From NCBI GenBank assembly GCA_017620475.1, contig JAFZQI010000014.1:1-64000 (forward strand): a stretch of 64,000 bases of DNA, written 5' to 3'. Of the stretch, positions 17,191 through 25,136 are shown piece after piece (position 1 is the first letter of the stretch; every line of letters begins with the position of its first letter). The position numbers and the translations under genes were made by a program. The notes under the pieces were generated by a model. That model saw nothing but the letters and a program-made list of their open reading frames with translations, did not search any database and was not told the origin of the DNA. The stretch comes from Clostridiales bacterium. GTDB lineage: Bacteria; Bacillota; Clostridia; Saccharofermentanales; Saccharofermentanaceae.

Positions 17191-18486
17191 ATGAAAAAAG
17201 TAATCGCCACTTTATTATCCATATCGATGCTGATCGCACTTCCCTGCGGATGCACAAAGAAGTCCGGAAAAACAAAACGCAGCAGCAAGCCGACAAAGCG
17301 CAGCGAAGAACCCGGCAATGCCTCAAACTCTGCCATCTTTAAGATCGATCCGGCAGAAGCGGCTAAGTATTCCGAAGAGGAACTCAAGAAGATGTATTCC
17401 CAGTTCGTCTTCGGCGTGATGGCCATATGCGCCAAGAATGCCAACGGAAGAAATGTCATGATCTCTCCGGACTCGATCCTTTTCGCGCTGGAAATGGCGG
17501 CAGCCGGGGCAAGCGGAGATACACTGGACCAGATGCTCCAGACGCTCCTTCCCGGAGCCGATAATCCGACAGCCTTCCAGTTTGCCGTGGAGAGAATGAA
17601 TAATCTTCAGGGCGAGTCTTTGTCGATCGCGAACTCCGCATGGATCAACGAGAACCTGGCGGATTCGGTGTATGAGGATTACCTTGAATATGTACAGAAG
17701 CACTTTGATGCCGAGATCCGCACGCTCCCCTTCAATAAAGCCGCCGTCAAGACCATCAACGATTGGGTCGAGGATAAGACCAACGGCAAGATCCACGACC
17801 TCATCAGTGAAGTCAATAACGACGACCTCATGGTCCTCATTAACGCCATTGCGTTCAACGGCCAGTGGAAACTGGGCTATGCCGAAGAAGATATTCTGGA
17901 CCATGTATTTACGACTACGAATGGGGATGAACAGGAAGCCACTTTCCTTTATAGCCGCGAAGGCACATATCTTTACAGCGAGTCGGCCACAGGTTTTCTT
18001 AAGCCCTACGCGGATGAACAGTACGGTTTCGTCGTGATCCTTCCGGACGACCCGACCATCGATATCAACGAGTACATAGCCAATCTTTCTCCGGAAGAAT
18101 ACTGGGAGTTCTGGAACAACCGGACGGCCAACAAAGAAGTGTATGCGATGATGCCGGAATTCCGAAGCGAGTACAGCGTGACGCTCAATGATATCCTCTG
18201 CAACATGGGCATGGATCTTCCCTTCAGCATCAATAAATCCGACTTCAGCAACCTTTGCAAAGAACGCGTCTATATCAGCCAGGCCGTTCATAAGACATAT
18301 ATCGACGTCAACAGAAACGGCACCGAAGCGGCTGCCGCAACCGCGCTGACCATGACCTGCGGGGCTTCGATCGGAGAAGAGCAGCATACATTCTATGTCA
18401 CATGCGACCGCCCGTACGCCTATGCGATCGTGGATCTGCAAACAGGTCTTCCGGTATTCCTCGGAACCGTAGAGTCCGTCAAGTAA
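17191..18486 (+). CDS. Secreted serpin (serine protease inhibitor)
   Basis: A 431-residue protein. The N-terminus is an export signal ending in CGC (Cys21), suggesting a lipoprotein, then a basic linker and a full serpin domain from about residue 55. Serpin hallmarks are NVMISPDSI, LINAIAFNGQW (the conserved beta-sheet strand), the inhibitory hinge NGTEAAAATA (about 375-385), and the C-terminal RPYAYAIVD and PVFLGTVESV. The small alanine-rich hinge predicts a true inhibitor that traps a protease by loop insertion. Counting from the hinge puts Gly near the scissile P1 site, but that placement is uncertain. Serpins are rare in bacteria; in fibre-degrading clostridia they are thought to protect extracellular enzymes. 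Confidence 0.95.
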   Translation: MKKVIATLLSISMLIALPCGCTKKSGKTKRSSKPTKRSEEPGNASNSAIFKIDPAEAAKYSEEELKKMYSQFVFGVMAICAKNANGRNVMISPDSILFALEMAAAGASGDTLDQMLQTLLPGADNPTAFQFAVERMNNLQGESLSIANSAWINENLADSVYEDYLEYVQKHFDAEIRTLPFNKAAVKTINDWVEDKTNGKIHDLISEVNNDDLMVLINAIAFNGQWKLGYAEEDILDHVFTTTNGDEQEATFLYSREGTYLYSESATGFLKPYADEQYGFVVILPDDPTIDINEYIANLSPEEYWEFWNNRTANKEVYAMMPEFRSEYSVTLNDILCNMGMDLPFSINKSDFSNLCKERVYISQAVHKTYIDVNRNGTEAAAATALTMTCGASIGEEQHTFYVTCDRPYAYAIVDLQTGLPVFLGTVESVK

Positions 18487-18498
18487 ACCGAAAGCAGT

Positions 18499-19530
18499 TT
18501 ATACTTTCACCCTTCCCTCAATAATGTCCTTATAGTCGAGATAGTTCTTCCGAAGAAGATTCGGGGTATCGAGGCCATAGGGACATTTTGATTTGCAAAG
18601 GCCGCAGTCCACACAGTTTTCGATCTTTGCCATCTCCCCCTGCCAGAACTCGCCTTTGAAATTCTCGGACGGTGCACGGCGGATCAGCTGGGACATTCTT
18701 GCACACTGGGCGATCTGGATACCTGCCGTACAGGGCATACAGTAGCCGCACCCGCGGCAGAAATCACCCTGAAGAGTCTCTTTATCCTTTTCGATAAATG
18801 CGCGGAGCTCTTCTGTCATTTCCGGTTCGGAACGGAAAAATGAGAGCCACTGCTCGAGTTCTTCCTCGCGCTGGATCCCCCAGATGGGAAGCGCCTCGTA
18901 TTGACTCATGAACGCCATACATGCACGGCTGTTGGTAAGAAGTCCTCCGGCCAATCCCTTCATGGCGATAAAGCCCATGCCTGCCTTTTCACAGGAGCGG
19001 GCCAGTTCGATCTCTCTTTCGGAGGCCAGATAAGAAAACGGAAACTGGAGTGTCTCATAAAGGCCGGACTTTACGATTTCTTCCGCCACTGCGATCAGGT
19101 GAGCCGTGATGCCGATATGACGCACTTTCCCCTGCGCCTTTGCTTCCTGCATCGCCTCATACATCCCCGTCCCGTCACCCGGCGCGAAGCACCTGTCCGC
19201 ACAGTGGAACTGATAGATATCCAGATAATCGGTCCTAAGGTTGGCAAGCGTGGTGTCAAGATCCTTCCAAAACTGCTCCGGTGTTTTCGCCTGGGTCTTA
19301 CTGGCAATAAACACTTTTTCCCGCATGCCGTCGAAAGCCTCGCCGACTTTCACCTCACTGTCCGAATAGGCACGGGCGGTATCGAAGAATGTCATTCCGC
19401 CCTCGTAGGCACGCCGCAAAAGCTTGACTGCGTACTCTTGGCTGACCCGCTGAATCGGCAGCGCACCAAATGCATTCTGCGGAGTAGTAATTCCGGTTTG
19501 TCCAAGTGTAATCGATTTCATTGCAGGCAC
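18499..19530 (-). CDS. Aldo/keto reductase with C-terminal 4Fe-4S ferredoxin-type domain
   Basis: A 343-residue protein. Residues 1-240 form the aldo/keto reductase barrel with the catalytic Asp-Tyr-Lys-His set visible in FDTARAYSDSE, FIASKTQ and IYQFHCAD. Two cysteine clusters follow, CRGCGYCMPC and CVDCGLCKSKCPYGLDTP, the second typical of 4Fe-4S binding. This fused class is frequent in anaerobes and probably passes electrons between a nicotinamide cofactor or substrate and a ferredoxin-like cluster; the physiological substrate is unknown. It is convergent with the serpin gene (12 bp gap) and lies just downstream of the radical-SAM gene on the same strand, possibly co-transcribed. Confidence 0.92.
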   Translation of the reverse strand: MPAMKSITLGQTGITTPQNAFGALPIQRVSQEYAVKLLRRAYEGGMTFFDTARAYSDSEVKVGEAFDGMREKVFIASKTQAKTPEQFWKDLDTTLANLRTDYLDIYQFHCADRCFAPGDGTGMYEAMQEAKAQGKVRHIGITAHLIAVAEEIVKSGLYETLQFPFSYLASEREIELARSCEKAGMGFIAMKGLAGGLLTNSRACMAFMSQYEALPIWGIQREEELEQWLSFFRSEPEMTEELRAFIEKDKETLQGDFCRGCGYCMPCTAGIQIAQCARMSQLIRRAPSENFKGEFWQGEMAKIENCVDCGLCKSKCPYGLDTPNLLRKNYLDYKDIIEGRVKV

Positions 19531-19552
19531 CTCCTTAAAATGCTGTTTCCAT

Positions 19553-20428
19553 TCACATATCCCATAGGCTCATCTGCCTGTATTTTTCCGGAAGCTCGTT
19601 CATGTACCGGAACACATCGTCCGCCTTATACATGATCCCGTTCGCCTCACACGTATCCCGAAGGATCGTAAGTAATTCTTTGGAATTCGGACTGGGAACC
19701 TCATAACTGTTCCCGTATGTCCGGATATACTTTTCCTTCAGTCCCGGGAAAGACCGGTCGAGAGCTTCGTAGAAATACTCCCTGTCCCCTTCACGAAGCG
19801 TCAGTCCCATCCCGAAGTCGATGATTCCCTTTACGCCCACGCGCACGCATTCGTTGAGGATCGCCGAAACATTCTCTTTCGTGTCGTTAATGAACGGCAG
19901 GATCGGTGTGAGCCAGACCACAGTCGGAATGCCCCGTTTCTGCATCTCCTCCAGCACCTCGATCCGGCGTTTCGTATTGCACACATGCGGTTCAAGGATC
20001 GAACAGAGTTCATCGTCATATGTCGTCAGCGTCATCTGCACCACGCACTTGGCATTCCGGTTGATCTTCTCCAGCAGATCGATATCCGCAAGGATCCGGT
20101 CGGACTTTGTCTGCACGGCCGCACCGAACCCGTACTTCAATATGACCTCGAGACACTGCCTGGTGATGTGAAGTTTCTCCTCGCAATGCATATACGGGTC
20201 GGACATCGAGCCGGTACCGATCATGCACTTTTTGCGTTTACTTCGAAGGGCCTGCTCCAGAAGTACAGGTGCATTTCTTTTGACTTCGATATCTTCAAAA
20301 TCGTGGGTAAACTGATAACAGGCGCTCCGGCTATCGCAGTAGATACAGCCGTGTGTGCACCCGCGGTAGACATTCATCCCCGTGCCGTGATTGCTTGTCA
20401 GAATGCCCTTGGCGTCAACAAAATGCAC
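19553..20428 (-). CDS. SPL-family (Rv2578c-like) radical-SAM protein
   Basis: A 291-residue radical S-adenosylmethionine protein with the cluster motif C24-X3-C28-X2-C31 in YRGCTHGCIYC. The layout (DAKGIL near the N-terminus, then the cysteine motif, then GTGSMSDPY) is that of the spore-photoproduct-lyase-like Rv2578c family, whose members are often of unknown activity. It lacks the features needed to call it a true spore photoproduct lyase. The GTG start at 20428 is supported by GGGAG 6 nt upstream. A TATAAT-like -10 lies at 20461-20466. Confidence 0.88.
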   Translation of the reverse strand: MHFVDAKGILTSNHGTGMNVYRGCTHGCIYCDSRSACYQFTHDFEDIEVKRNAPVLLEQALRSKRKKCMIGTGSMSDPYMHCEEKLHITRQCLEVILKYGFGAAVQTKSDRILADIDLLEKINRNAKCVVQMTLTTYDDELCSILEPHVCNTKRRIEVLEEMQKRGIPTVVWLTPILPFINDTKENVSAILNECVRVGVKGIIDFGMGLTLREGDREYFYEALDRSFPGLKEKYIRTYGNSYEVPSPNSKELLTILRDTCEANGIMYKADDVFRYMNELPEKYRQMSLWDM

Positions 20429-20502
20429 TTTCTGCTCCCTCTCTTTCTGCTGTTGAAAATATTATAGCATGATAGAAAAAAGAAGACGGAATCCGCGCGC
20501 TT

Positions 20503-20522
20503 AGTTCTTTTCGAAAAGAACT
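20503..20522. promoter_or_regulatory. Perfect 20-bp palindrome between divergent genes
   Basis: AGTTCTTTTC followed immediately by its exact reverse complement. With no loop it is better suited to binding a dimeric regulator than to forming an RNA hairpin. It sits between the -10 of the radical-SAM gene (20461-20466) and the candidate promoter of the Nudix gene (20535-20563), so one protein could control both. Confidence 0.5.
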
Positions 20523-20534
20523 GTGAAAAAGCTC

Positions 20535-20563
20535 TTGCGTTCGGTCACGAAGAGTGGTATTTT
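20535..20563 (+). promoter_or_regulatory. Candidate promoter of the double-Nudix gene
   Basis: TTGCGT (20535-20540), 17-bp spacer, TATTTT (20558-20563), about 75 bp before the start codon. Both hexamers match 4 of 6 consensus bases. Confidence 0.4.
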
Positions 20564-20638
20564 TGTAGTCCGTTTTATTTTTCAGACCACGCCGCGCACC
20601 TCGGAAAACGGTGCACAAACAGAAAGGATGGATGACAC

Positions 20639-21649
20639 ATGAATGAGCAATTTACATGGCAGCTGCACCTTCAGGACAACGAGTGGCCTCTTGAGAAGAT
20701 CGACCACGACAGAAACATCGTTCGCGCAATCGTGGTCGATGACGAAGGGTCTTTCTACTTTGTGCGTGTACACCGTGACGACTACTTCGGCAAGGCTACA
20801 CTGATCGAGACCGCAGGCGGCGGAGTCGAGCCGGGCGAGGACCTTTCTGAAGCAATACAAAGAGAGCTGAAAGAAGAGCTGGGCGTGGAGGTCGAGATCT
20901 TAAGCGAGATCGGTCTTGTTGACGATTACTATAACCTGATCCACCGGCATAACCTGAACCACTATTTCCTTTGCCGGATCCGTTCTTTCGGGGAAACGAA
21001 TATGACACAGCAGGAGATCGAAGATTTCCATCTTTCCACACTGAAAATGAGTTATCAGGAAGCGGCGGACGAGTACAGAAAATGTGCCTGCACCAAGCTC
21101 GGAAGGCTCCTTGCGCAAAGAGAACTTCCGGTTCTGGAAAGAGCGAAGGATCTTCTTAACCTCGATTGCAAAATGGTAAAACAGAACCGGTACTTCCGCC
21201 TTCGTGCCGGTGCCCTTCCGATGCATGACGGAAAGATCCTCTTTGTTAAGTGCAGTGTGAGCGATTATTACTACGTGATGGGCGGGGCGATCCAGTTGTG
21301 CGAAACCTCGAAGGACTGCATCGAGCGTGAGATCGTCGAAGAGACCGGAGTAGCGGTCAAAGCGGGCCGTCTGGCACTGGTTACCGAGAACTTTTTTACC
21401 GGAGCCGGCGGATCCATCGATACCTATGACTGCCACACCATCGAGTTCTACTATCTCATGGAACTTTCCGACGAGCAGGCCGCATCCTGCAAGAGTTCTA
21501 CCGACGAAAACGAAGAACTGGCATGGCTTCCCATCAGCGATATCCAAAGTTACAACATCAAGCCGGCTTTTGTGAAAGAGCGGCTGGATGAGATCTTATC
21601 TTCCGACCATGTTCTTCACATCCTGGAAGACCGGGACAAGCGGAAATAA
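20639..21649 (+). CDS. Protein with two complete Nudix hydrolase domains
   Basis: A 336-residue protein. The first Nudix box (about 61-83, with EPGEDLSEAIQRELKEELGV) and the second (about 215-237, with CETSKDCIEREIVEETGV) both keep the GX5EX7REUXEEXGU pattern, so both could bind metal and cleave nucleoside diphosphate-linked substrates. The two halves are dissimilar outside the boxes, so this is a fusion or an old duplication. The substrate is unknown; nucleotide-pool cleaning is typical of the superfamily. The ATG at 20639 has AAAGGA about 11 nt upstream. Convergent with a GNAT gene. Confidence 0.88.
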   Translation: MNEQFTWQLHLQDNEWPLEKIDHDRNIVRAIVVDDEGSFYFVRVHRDDYFGKATLIETAGGGVEPGEDLSEAIQRELKEELGVEVEILSEIGLVDDYYNLIHRHNLNHYFLCRIRSFGETNMTQQEIEDFHLSTLKMSYQEAADEYRKCACTKLGRLLAQRELPVLERAKDLLNLDCKMVKQNRYFRLRAGALPMHDGKILFVKCSVSDYYYVMGGAIQLCETSKDCIEREIVEETGVAVKAGRLALVTENFFTGAGGSIDTYDCHTIEFYYLMELSDEQAASCKSSTDENEELAWLPISDIQSYNIKPAFVKERLDEILSSDHVLHILEDRDKRK

Positions 21650-21691
21650 TTAACTGCACAATATTGCAGGCAGATCTGTGAAATAAGGTAG

Positions 21692-21720
21692 ACGGGAGCA
21701 GGTTATTTCTCCCCGTTTTT
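21692..21720 (+). terminator. Terminator of the double-Nudix gene, inside the 3' end of the convergent GNAT gene
   Basis: Stem ACGGGAG (21692-21698) pairs with CTCCCCGT (21709-21716), one bulged base, then a run of five T residues on the plus strand. The hairpin overlaps the last codons of the opposing gene. Confidence 0.6.
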
Positions 21721-22233
21721 AAGAAGCGCTTCCCACTCGGAGCGCGTGATGGCATATGCGTACGAGATCTCATTCTTCGGATCCGGATACTCCTTCACCT
21801 TCTTCATGCCGTTGGCGATGGCCGTGGAATACGAGCCGACATTCGTATACTTCATATACGAATAGATCGTGTCATAAGAGGTATTCCGGAATACCCAGTC
21901 CCGGCATGCCCGGGCGGCTTCCTTTCCGAAGCCTCTTCTCCAGTATTTCTTATGAATGTGATACCCGATCTCGGGAAGCATCTCACCATCGATATTCTGG
22001 ATCGTGATTCCGCAGTCGCCGATAAATTCCCCCGTCTCCTTCAGCACGACAGCCCATAGCCCAAAGCCGTACTTTTCATAGTTTTCAAGATTCCAGGTGA
22101 TCCATGCACGCGTTTTTTCCTCGGAAAAAGGCGCAGGATAGTGCTGCATCGTCTCGGGATCCGACACGATCTCATAAAGGGCATCAAAGTCATCCATCGT
22201 ATACTTCCGAAGGATCAGTCTTTCCGTTTCCAT
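21703..22233 (-). CDS. GNAT acetyltransferase, RimJ/RimL type
   Basis: About 176 residues, with the RimJ-like opening METERLILRKYTMDDFDALY and the acetyl-CoA-binding region around YHIHKKYWRRGFGKEAARA. It would transfer an acetyl group to a protein N-terminus or small amine; the substrate cannot be told. The ATG at 22233 follows AGGAG 7 nt upstream; a GTG five codons earlier lacks a site. Eleven nt separate it from the stop of the preceding gene, suggesting co-transcription in a run of acetyltransferase genes. The spacer between ribosome site and start contains one copy of the AAAAGCACT word. Confidence 0.88.
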   Translation of the reverse strand: METERLILRKYTMDDFDALYEIVSDPETMQHYPAPFSEEKTRAWITWNLENYEKYGFGLWAVVLKETGEFIGDCGITIQNIDGEMLPEIGYHIHKKYWRRGFGKEAARACRDWVFRNTSYDTIYSYMKYTNVGSYSTAIANGMKKVKEYPDPKNEISYAYAITRSEWEALLKNGEK

Positions 22234-22244
22234 AAAAGCACTCC

Positions 22245-23165
22245 TCACGACTCATTTACGAGTTTCCCCGTCATATGCTCCACCGTAAGTTCCAGACACA
22301 GTACCCTCGGCAGCGCATGCTTAAGCTCATGCTGCAGATACTCCTCATCGTCCGAGAACTTCTTAAGAAGATTCGTGCAGATCCACTTCGTTTTCTCCAG
22401 ATCCGTTACCTGCTTTATCCGCCCGAAAAGCACTACGCTTCGGATGTTTAATGCCCAGTCTCCTTCTTTTCTGAAACCCTCATCCATGACGCAGTAGCTG
22501 ACCTTGTCGCAATCCGTAATGGCATCCAGTTTATGCCCTTCTTTGGCACAGTGGAAATAAAGTTTCCCATCCTCTTTGCAGTACCAGTGATCCAGCGGAA
22601 CGCCATACGGATACCCGCCGTCGCCGATCATGGAAAGAACGCCCCGGGGCTGTTCCGTAAGTACCTTATCACATTCTTCTTCACTGATCATCTGTTTAAA
22701 TCTTCGCATGGGGCGGAAAATCCGGGGAAGGATCAGGACCTGGTTCGGATACCCGAATTCCACCGTAAGGTCCCCCTCCACAAAACCGAACTTCTTATAG
22801 AGTGCACGGGGCGCATTCCCCTTTTCATCGTCTTCGCGGAACGTCGAGACTGTAATATCACGATAACGGTCCAGTTCATCCAGTGCTTTTTCCATAAGAG
22901 CGGTAGCAATATGGTTTCTCCTTCGATCCGGCGCCACAGCCAGAAAACAGATCATATTGCGGTTCCTCGAAAAGAGCAGAACGCCGGAGATCCCGTCGTC
23001 TTCTTTCACGCAGATCGCCTGCATCTTCTCCATAAAACGAAGGACCGTCTTCTCATGATCCTGAAGAGATTCCTCGGTCTCCAGACCCGGAAACTCATCC
23101 CGTACCAGACGGACCAGTTTCATCCAATTCTGAATATCATTCTTATTGCCGTATACTGCCTGCAT
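22245..23165 (-). CDS. GNAT acetyltransferase fused to a pyridoxamine-phosphate-oxidase-like flavin domain
   Basis: A 306-residue fusion. Residues 1-150 are a GNAT domain with the acetyl-CoA loop AVAPDRRRNHIATALMEKAL. Residues 160-306 resemble the 5-nitroimidazole-resistance/PNPOx-like split barrel (VLTEQPRGVLSMIGDGGYPY, then LYFHCAKEGHKLDAI), which binds FMN or F420-type cofactors. The flavin half may detoxify or reduce small molecules; how it works with acetylation is unknown. The ATG at 23165 was chosen for its GAGG site; an ATG 12 codons earlier lacks one. Confidence 0.85.
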   Translation of the reverse strand: MQAVYGNKNDIQNWMKLVRLVRDEFPGLETEESLQDHEKTVLRFMEKMQAICVKEDDGISGVLLFSRNRNMICFLAVAPDRRRNHIATALMEKALDELDRYRDITVSTFREDDEKGNAPRALYKKFGFVEGDLTVEFGYPNQVLILPRIFRPMRRFKQMISEEECDKVLTEQPRGVLSMIGDGGYPYGVPLDHWYCKEDGKLYFHCAKEGHKLDAITDCDKVSYCVMDEGFRKEGDWALNIRSVVLFGRIKQVTDLEKTKWICTNLLKKFSDDEEYLQHELKHALPRVLCLELTVEHMTGKLVNES

Positions 23166-23230
23166 TTCATCATCCTCTTTATTGGCTTTCGCCTGATTCA
23201 TTATCTTTCATTTCGTACGGACGATCAGGT

Positions 23231-24010
23231 TCAGATGATTGCGTCCGGATCGTTATACCCCTTTGATGGAAGGATCGTCGTCCTGTCTTTGAAAAACATA
23301 TCACAGATGCGAAGCTCCAGTTCCTGTCTGTGGGCAAAGTGCCTGATCAGATCTTTTTCTCCGGACCGTCCGTTTTCTTTCGCATAAGGACAGTTCTCGA
23401 AAAACTCCATCATCAGCGGAAACCAGATTTCCACACCGTTTTCATCTGACCGTTCTTTCCGGATCACGGAGAGATTCCCTTCTATATCTGAGGCTTTCAG
23501 GTAGAATATCCGGAAATCCTTTCCAGACAGGGCCTCCCGGACCTCCTCATAGAAAGCAAAGATTTCTTCGTCTGACAGATTCCGGAAGAGCATCAGGTCC
23601 TCCACTATGTTTTGAAACAGTGAACACTCAAAGATATTCCCGTCAGTGTTCCATGCCCGGAACCGGCGGAGAATGATCGTCTTGAATTCCTCAAAAGAGA
23701 CCCGGTTATTATAGATCTCATACTGCTCCAGATCCTGATAGAAAGATCGGTCCTCTGTTCTGATCTTAGTATACATAACAATGCGTTTATCGCCTTCTTT
23801 TACCGTTTTCTCCTCGATTTCTTTCCGAAGAGACGGGTATTTTGAAACCACCTCCGGATACTTCTTCTCATCCAGATACGCACACCAGGCCAGTTCCACA
23901 GGGGAATACTCGCCCTCCCGGATCGCCGTAAGATCCGGTTTCTTCTCCGAAAGTTTCTGTACCAAAGTACTTTTTCCGCTGCCCTGCAGCCCTTCCACAA
24001 AGTAATTCAT
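23231..24010 (-). CDS. P-loop NTPase, small-molecule kinase-like
   Basis: About 259 residues with a Walker A motif right at the N-terminus (EGLQGSGKSTLVQKL), as in nucleoside, gluconate or antibiotic kinases. There is no recognisable Walker B of the helicase or ABC type and no clear family assignment. The start is placed at the ATG at 24010, which has AAGGA 9 nt upstream; the ATG at 24019 overlaps the previous stop and would be too near that site. It lies between GNAT genes and resembles, in its N-terminal half, the kinase part of the fusion at 28890-30347. Substrate unknown. Confidence 0.75.
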   Translation of the reverse strand: MNYFVEGLQGSGKSTLVQKLSEKKPDLTAIREGEYSPVELAWCAYLDEKKYPEVVSKYPSLRKEIEEKTVKEGDKRIVMYTKIRTEDRSFYQDLEQYEIYNNRVSFEEFKTIILRRFRAWNTDGNIFECSLFQNIVEDLMLFRNLSDEEIFAFYEEVREALSGKDFRIFYLKASDIEGNLSVIRKERSDENGVEIWFPLMMEFFENCPYAKENGRSGEKDLIRHFAHRQELELRICDMFFKDRTTILPSKGYNDPDAII

Positions 24011-24015
24011 AGGTA

Positions 24016-24510
24016 TCATTCCTTGACGCGTCTTCCGATCACATCGCTGTAGTCCTTATTCTCCACGATCATGCGGTACACCCGGCTGGTGCCGCCGTAG
24101 ATGCTCTTCATATCCTTCCAGTACGTAAAACCGTACTTCTCGTAAAGCCCTTCTTCCTCTGTAGACACATAAAGGAACGGATGTCCCTCCTTCTTGGCCA
24201 GTCCGTAAGCATACTCCACAAGTTTCCCCATACGTCTTGCCCCGCGGAACTTCGGGAAAGTATACACAAATCCCACCCATGGAGTAAGAGACGGATCATC
24301 GATCTCATCCTTAGGAGCATACGTACAGAAAGCCATCAGTTCCTCTCCTTCTGTCAGAAGAAGCAGTTTCGCAGGATCTCCTACGTGCTCGAAAAAACGG
24401 TTCTCCGTCAGGAGCTCGCAGAGAAACGCCGCCGCACGCCAGTCGCTTTTCCTGATTTCATCTCGCCAGTATTCCTGATTATTCAGTTCGAAATAATCGT
24501 GTACTTCCAT
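24016..24510 (-). CDS. GNAT acetyltransferase
   Basis: About 164 residues with GNAT core features: FVYTFPKFRGARRMGKLVEY (acetyl-CoA binding) and ending YEKYGFTYWKD. The ATG at 24510 has AAAGGA 8 nt upstream and is preferred over one 10 codons earlier without a site. The stop is 5 nt before the following P-loop gene, so the two are probably translated from one message. Substrate unknown. Confidence 0.85.
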   Translation of the reverse strand: MEVHDYFELNNQEYWRDEIRKSDWRAAAFLCELLTENRFFEHVGDPAKLLLLTEGEELMAFCTYAPKDEIDDPSLTPWVGFVYTFPKFRGARRMGKLVEYAYGLAKKEGHPFLYVSTEEEGLYEKYGFTYWKDMKSIYGGTSRVYRMIVENKDYSDVIGRRVKE

Positions 24511-24546
24511 CCATTTTTTCCTTTCCGATTGCGCATCCATTTTGAT

Positions 24547-24618
24547 CTAGCATCGCTTCAGGGTACTTCCGTCCACATCGATCCAGTAACGCTTCAAGAT
24601 GCATCCGTCCACATCGAC
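24547..24618 (-). repeat. 36-bp tandem duplication at the 3' end of a GNAT gene
   Basis: Two adjacent 36-bp units (24583-24618 and 24547-24582) encode DVDGCILKRY-W and DVDGSTLKRC-stop. The tryptophan codon TGG in the first unit corresponds to the TAG stop of the second, as expected if the end of the gene was duplicated and the old stop mutated. Confidence 0.7.
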
Positions 24619-25128
24619 CGTCTTTTCGAATACTCCCCCGTTACTGAGGATCGTCTTTTCGCTTCTTTCGTTTGTTGCATCGCAGGTCACCAGAAGTTTC
24701 GGTATACCCATCTCCCGGGCCTTTTCGATATTGAGGCGGAGCATCTCTTTGGCATAGCCTCTTCCCCGCTCCGACGGACGCACCGTATACCCGCAGTGCC
24801 CGCCCCATGTTCCGAGGATCGGGTGGTCGATATGGTGGCGAAGATCGATGATACCCACAAGTCGTCCGTCACTTTCACGTATAGCAAAGTAGGTCGTTGA
24901 AGGCACATCGACCCCGGCCTTCTTACACGTCTCCGGATTCTTTCTGAGCATGCAGAGACGGATCCAGTCTCCGGCAGAAAGTCCCTCGTCACCAAGCAAC
25001 ATGCATCCTGCAAAACGGTCGTCATTGTCCGCATCGCATTCCAGCACTTCCTTTCGAAAAGCACTGACTTCCTGCTCGTATTCCAGGCCCGCTTCCACCA
25101 GCCTGATTGCGTCTGTTTTTTCTTCCAT
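24547..25128 (-). CDS. GNAT acetyltransferase with duplicated C-terminal tail
   Basis: A 193-residue GNAT protein: LVGIIDLRHHIDHPILGTWG, then GYTVRPSERGRGYAKEML as the acetyl-CoA site. The last 24 residues are two versions of one 12-residue unit. The gene ends with TAG, showing TAG is a working stop codon in this genome. The ribosome site is weak (AGGA, 11 nt from the ATG). It is tightly packed between other GNAT genes (8 nt after the preceding stop). Substrate unknown. Confidence 0.87.
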   Translation of the reverse strand: MEEKTDAIRLVEAGLEYEQEVSAFRKEVLECDADNDDRFAGCMLLGDEGLSAGDWIRLCMLRKNPETCKKAGVDVPSTTYFAIRESDGRLVGIIDLRHHIDHPILGTWGGHCGYTVRPSERGRGYAKEMLRLNIEKAREMGIPKLLVTCDATNERSEKTILSNGGVFEKTVDVDGCILKRYWIDVDGSTLKRC

Positions 25129-25136
25129 GATTTCTT

